Positions 6,121-9,187 of a stretch of 9,187 nt of DNA are shown here, one piece after another. The notes under the pieces were generated by a model. It did no database searches. It was given only the letters and a program-made list of their open reading frames with translations, and had not been told where the DNA came from. Source of the DNA: Bacteroidota bacterium (lineage in GTDB: Bacteria > Bacteroidota > Bacteroidia > Chitinophagales > Chitinophagaceae); NCBI GenBank assembly GCA_023390215.1, contig JAEWDG010000160.1, positions 1 through 9,187 of the forward strand. The letters are read 5' to 3'. The position numbers were made by a program, and so were the translations under genes. The first letter of the stretch is position 1. Each line of letters starts with the position of its first letter.

Positions 6121-7400
6121 TTCTGAAGATCCAGCGCTTTATCAAAAAGTTCCGCTAACCGCATGGTTACATTTCTGGCGGAATACAGATCAAACACTTT
6201 CATGTCCACCTGTGCAGGATCGAAGCCCTCCGCGAATTCCCGGAAGAACTGAAACGTATCTTTAAAATAATCCCTGATCTCATGTATACCTTCCCCGCCT
6301 GCAAAAGCCAGAACTACGCCCGCGTTGGACTGCCGTATCACATTTACAGCCGTACTGTCTCTATGTAATACAGCGAGCAACGGTTTGCCTGAAAGCACAG
6401 CCTGGTAAGTTTTACTCGGTGTGTAGTGTGCTTCCGTACTTCCCAGCACCAGGATGGCATCCGCAATATTCAAATGGAGCAGCACATCGAGATAAGGGAT
6501 ACGTTTTGGATATTCGAAAACGATGGTATTCCACAAGCCATACGCCTCCGCGTGTTTGCGGATGTTAAAAGACGCGGCATCATTTGCCCTGCTGCCTGTT
6601 CCTATAAAATGAAACTCTACATTGGAAAACTGTGCTGGGTTGTTTTTTATGGATTCAAATATTGCACAAAGTGGCTCGTAAGCTTTGGGCAGCATGGCGC
6701 CGGCATATACGAACTGGAATTTATTTTTATTTTTCTCAAATAGATAGGGCTTGGTGGTCATAAGCTTCAACGCCCGGTGATCCGCGATCTCTCCCCCATA
6801 AGGCATCGCACCATGAACGAGTTTTCCCTTTAATTCCGGATTTCTTTCCAATACCGGCAAATAATATCCTTCTGCCACACCCGTAATCAGTGAAGCTTTT
6901 TTTACCGCGATGGGCTCCAGGAACTCCGCTAATTTGGAACTGAACCAATGACGTGAAAACATCCTGTCACTCCCCGGGAATTTATGCACCCAGGGATCGA
7001 TATAATCAATCCCGTACGGAACACCGGTTTTACCGTGCAGCATTCTTCCCAGTAGCGCGGAATAAAAAGAAGGAATGGGAATAAAAATAAAATCTATTTT
7101 CTCTTCTTTTAAGATCTGCTTCGCTCTTCTATATAACTGAAAAAAAGCCCTTAAACCGATGTCGCCGATCAGTCTGGGTTTGGTTAAAGGATACGCATCA
7201 ACTTTTTCGATCCTCATATCCTCCGGCATAAGTTTTACCAGATCCCAGTCCAGTGCTTCCTCGTAAAATTTTTCATGAACGGTAAGCATAACAGGATCCC
7301 ATCCAAATTCCCTGAGGTGTAATGCAAATAACCTGGGCCTGTGAACGCCGGCAAGGTTGGAAGGAGGTAAATGCGGGTAAATGATTAAAACCTTCTTCAA
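6117..7400 (-). CDS. Divergent GT4-like glycosyltransferase, likely TTG start
   Basis: A GT-B protein of 427 residues if started at TTG 7400, or 435 from the ATG at 7424. The N-terminus KKVLIIYPHLPPSNLAG is the usual opening of this group, including the PPSNLAG loop that corresponds to the glycine-rich acceptor loop. DYIDPW lies at 140-145 (long-form numbering), and the donor domain begins at FQFVYAGAM (237-244). The EX7E motif is not intact: Glu331 is followed eight positions later by Thr339, within STEAHYTPSKTYQAVLSGKPLL, where a PSKxYE-type sequence would be expected and Gln341 stands at the second acid. It may use a variant active site. The TTG is preferred because it makes a TTGA overlap with the preceding stop and puts the conserved KKVLII directly after the start; the ATG would add MYKTNGAG and a 28-base overlap. 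Presumed role is repeat-unit glycosylation. Confidence 0.85.
   Translation of the reverse strand: MKKVLIIYPHLPPSNLAGVHRPRLFALHLREFGWDPVMLTVHEKFYEEALDWDLVKLMPEDMRIEKVDAYPLTKPRLIGDIGLRAFFQLYRRAKQILKEEKIDFIFIPIPSFYSALLGRMLHGKTGVPYGIDYIDPWVHKFPGSDRMFSRHWFSSKLAEFLEPIAVKKASLITGVAEGYYLPVLERNPELKGKLVHGAMPYGGEIADHRALKLMTTKPYLFEKNKNKFQFVYAGAMLPKAYEPLCAIFESIKNNPAQFSNVEFHFIGTGSRANDAASFNIRKHAEAYGLWNTIVFEYPKRIPYLDVLLHLNIADAILVLGSTEAHYTPSKTYQAVLSGKPLLAVLHRDSTAVNVIRQSNAGVVLAFAGGEGIHEIRDYFKDTFQFFREFAEGFDPAQVDMKVFDLYSARNVTMRLAELFDKALDLQK
7397..7400 (-). other. TTGA stop/start overlap (probable TTG start)
   Basis: TGA of the upstream transferase overlaps a TTG that begins the conserved LKKVLIIYPHLPPS sequence. 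An ATG exists 24 bases upstream, so the start is likely but not certain. Confidence 0.6.
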
Positions 7401-8647
7401 GCCTGCACCGTTTGTTTTATACATTGATGGTTGAAATAACCCAGCAATTTTTCTGATTCCATCTGCCAGTTCAATTTTTTCCGGGCTAATTGATAATTAT
7501 ACTTCCGCTGACCTGCAAGTATTTTTTGATCTTTATAAAAAGTTATCGCTTCCGATAATTCCATGATGTTTCCGATACTGACTAATTTACCACATTGAAA
7601 CTCGCTGTTGAATCTTTCCTGCATCGAAGTGTTCGTGAAAATAATCGCGTTACCGGCCAGGAGATAGGTGAAGATCTTATTCGAAAGCGCGATGTCGTTA
7701 TTTTCAGATGAAGCGGGTTCGAGGGCAAGACCGATATCAAACTGCGCGGAAAACCTCGCCAGTTCATCAGGTGATATAATGCCGTGAATCTTTATCTTCG
7801 ATTTTGTATGATGCTGCGTCTCCTCGATGATTTGCCGGAAACCCGGATCCATCCTTCCCGCCAGGGTTAAAGAAATATCAGGATCATTGAGGGATCTCAA
7901 ACAGTTAAGCAGGAATTCCAAACCCCGGCCCCTGCCAATGGTTTGACTAAACCAGAAAAGTTTCAGCGACGCTTTTCCCTGGGGTTCACGAAATGCAGGT
8001 TGGTCTTTCAGGTCGAACACATTCAGCACTGTAAATACCGGAACGTGCAGTTTCGGAAAATTTCCCATGATGGCAACACTGATCAGTGGACTCGCTGTGG
8101 TAAGATATTGAAGCCTTGGAATATATTTTTTTTCCAGGTACATGATTCGCTTTCGCTCATGCTCTGCCATGGTTTTTTGTTCACCACGGTGATAATCTTC
8201 GAAATCAAAACCTGCTTTTGCATGGTTTGCGGCAGCAGCATTCACACAAACAGCAAGTGCGCCGAGGTTATGACCGATATACCAGTCGGCCCTGATCGAA
8301 ATAGCTGCCTTTAATAATTCGTCGTAACAACGTGCCTGTGTACGCTCCGCGATCAGCCCTTTATTACCGGTAAGCTTGCACAACACACCGGCGGACTTCT
8401 GCCGAACCCGCGTAATATTGAATGTTTGTTTATCGTTTGTCGGACTTCCGCCGATCAACTTATGCTTCCAGGAAACATGCTTTAATACATGTTTGTCTTC
8501 TTTCTCAGCCCAGTCGATAACAAAACAATATAATAGGTTAACCTCATGTCCTGCTGCATGAAATGCTTCGGCCTCCTTTATAATTCTTGGATTGGTAGCC
8601 GGCTGACCGGTAGTGATCAAAACGATCTTCTTTTTCCCGATTCTCAT
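7397..8647 (-). CDS. Divergent GT4-like glycosyltransferase
   Basis: A 416-residue GT-B protein from the ATG at 8647, which overlaps the upstream stop as ATGA and has AGGAAAG upstream. A longer open frame to 8722 only reads through the end of the neighbouring gene. The N-terminal domain starts KKKIVLITTGQPATNPRI, with a TNPRIIKEA helix typical of this subgroup. FDFEDYHRGE (147-156) resembles the FDxxDxH stretch in the acceptor domain of related transferases. The donor domain has LFWFSQTIGRGRGLE (230-244), TLAGR (261-265), and LSNKIFTYLLAGNAII (321-336). The EX7E motif is altered: Glu310 is followed by Asp318, and the second acid may have moved. It presumably adds one sugar to the repeat unit. 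Substrates are unknown. Its stop overlaps the probable TTG start of the next gene as TTGA. Confidence 0.88.
   Translation of the reverse strand: MRIGKKKIVLITTGQPATNPRIIKEAEAFHAAGHEVNLLYCFVIDWAEKEDKHVLKHVSWKHKLIGGSPTNDKQTFNITRVRQKSAGVLCKLTGNKGLIAERTQARCYDELLKAAISIRADWYIGHNLGALAVCVNAAAANHAKAGFDFEDYHRGEQKTMAEHERKRIMYLEKKYIPRLQYLTTASPLISVAIMGNFPKLHVPVFTVLNVFDLKDQPAFREPQGKASLKLFWFSQTIGRGRGLEFLLNCLRSLNDPDISLTLAGRMDPGFRQIIEETQHHTKSKIKIHGIISPDELARFSAQFDIGLALEPASSENNDIALSNKIFTYLLAGNAIIFTNTSMQERFNSEFQCGKLVSIGNIMELSEAITFYKDQKILAGQRKYNYQLARKKLNWQMESEKLLGYFNHQCIKQTVQA
8644..8647 (-). other. ATGA stop/start overlap
   Basis: The TGA of the edge-truncated GT4 gene and the ATG of the next transferase share two bases, a typical translational-coupling junction. 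A similar ATGA lies at 6117-6120, and a one-base TGATG overlap at 5186-5190. Confidence 0.85.
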
Positions 8648-9187
8648 TTTTGCTTTCCTATCGACAGGTAAACATCGGCTATATGAGGCGCATCGAATCT
8701 TTGCATCGCTCTTTCCCTGCATGCCCTGCGGTCAATTGCGTTGATCCTCCGGATCGCTTCACAGAATTCACTGAAGGAATGTGTTTTGTATCCGGTGATC
8801 CCGTCATCGATCACTTCTCCTACAGATCCATATTCATATGCGATCACGGGCGTTCCACAGGCCATCGCTTCCGGCATAACAATTCCAAAAGGTTCATTCC
8901 ACTCGATCGGAAACAACATTGCTTTCGATTTTCCCAGCCATTCATTTTTCTGGGTATCATTTACGGTACCGATATACCTGATCTGCTTACCATCGATATG
9001 CGGCTCAATTTCATTTGTAAAATATTCCATCTCTTCAGCAAGAGGAGATTTATTTCCGGCAATAATTAATTTTTGCCCCGTCTCTTTTACTGCTTTGATC
9101 GCAGTATGCATTCCTTTCACTCTTTCCAGTCTTCCCAGAAAAATAAAAGCTGCGTCCTCGTCGACCGTTTCAGTTAATTCATAAAAA
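8644..9187 (-). CDS. Glycosyltransferase family 4, C-terminal part (cut by right window edge)
   Basis: The frame is open from base 9187 to a TGA at 8644, giving 180 visible residues without an N-terminus. Reading in from the edge it begins FYELTETVDEDAAF and then IFLGRLERVKGMHTAI, the start of the GT-B donor domain with the GRxxxxKG pattern. IAGNKSP follows, then the EX7E motif (visible residues Glu98 to Glu106) in NEPFGIVMPEAMACGTPVIAY, and GEVIDDGITGY. These are canonical, intact retaining GT4 motifs. The GTG at 9120 is not the start: the conserved domain continues upstream of it. It is the first gene of the operon part seen here and is coupled to the next by ATGA. The missing half, and so the acceptor specificity, lies beyond the window. 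Confidence 0.95.
   Translation of the reverse strand, partial: FYELTETVDEDAAFIFLGRLERVKGMHTAIKAVKETGQKLIIAGNKSPLAEEMEYFTNEIEPHIDGKQIRYIGTVNDTQKNEWLGKSKAMLFPIEWNEPFGIVMPEAMACGTPVIAYEYGSVGEVIDDGITGYKTHSFSEFCEAIRRINAIDRRACRERAMQRFDAPHIADVYLSIGKQK

Noticed and set aside
7943..8314. Plus-strand open frame of 123 codons
   Set aside because: Lies wholly opposite the transferase at 7397-8647, with no family features and no plausible start context.
8648..8722. N-terminal extension of the transferase at 7397-8647
   Set aside because: The added 25 residues are an out-of-frame reading of the preceding gene's end; the ATGA junction and family N-terminus support 8647.
8650..9184. Two long open frames on the plus strand (8650-9069 and 8741-9184)
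   Set aside because: They are antisense to the GT4 donor domain, whose motifs are intact on the minus strand. Their translations are rich in Ser, Ile, Pro and Cys with no recognisable domain.

Overview
The window is one stretch of an exopolysaccharide or surface-glycan biosynthesis cluster. All ten genes lie on the minus strand, so transcription runs from the right edge (9187) towards base 1. The organism is probably a Bacteroidota member, perhaps Chitinophagaceae or Sphingobacteriaceae. The reasons are the moderate GC content judged by eye, weak or absent Shine-Dalgarno sequences at most starts, the style of the glycosyltransferases, and a short exosortase next to a Wzy-like membrane protein. 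The taxonomic call is inference; no marker gene is present.

Layout in transcription order: a GT4 glycosyltransferase C-terminal half cut by the right edge (8644-9187); two divergent GT4-like transferases (7397-8647 and 6117-7400); a GT2 transferase (5188-6120); a GT4 transferase (4028-5188); a polytopic Wzy-like polymerase or ligase (2601-4031); a third complete GT4 transferase (1496-2617), besides the two divergent ones; a 187-residue exosortase with a complete Cys/Arg/His triad (930-1493); a WcaF-type left-handed beta-helix O-acetyltransferase (395-940); a 95-base gap; and the N-terminal third of a second GT2 transferase cut by the left edge (1-299).

The first nine genes overlap or abut with no spacer. 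Several junctions are 4-base ATGA or TTGA stop/start overlaps, so they look like one translationally coupled operon. No promoter or terminator is visible in it. The only intergenic gap precedes the last gene, which is also the only one with a near-perfect Shine-Dalgarno sequence.

Likely working model: the seven glycosyltransferases build a lipid-linked repeat unit in the cytoplasm, WcaF acetylates it, and the Wzy-like protein polymerises or transfers it on the outer face of the inner membrane. The exosortase, a membrane transpeptidase-like enzyme, would then link or process a protein or glycan partner. Exosortase, Wzy-like protein and GT4 gene side by side match what I recall as the exosortase Y (XrtY) module of Bacteroidota, whose substrate I do not know to be established. 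The priming transferase, flippase and outer-membrane export genes are not in this window.
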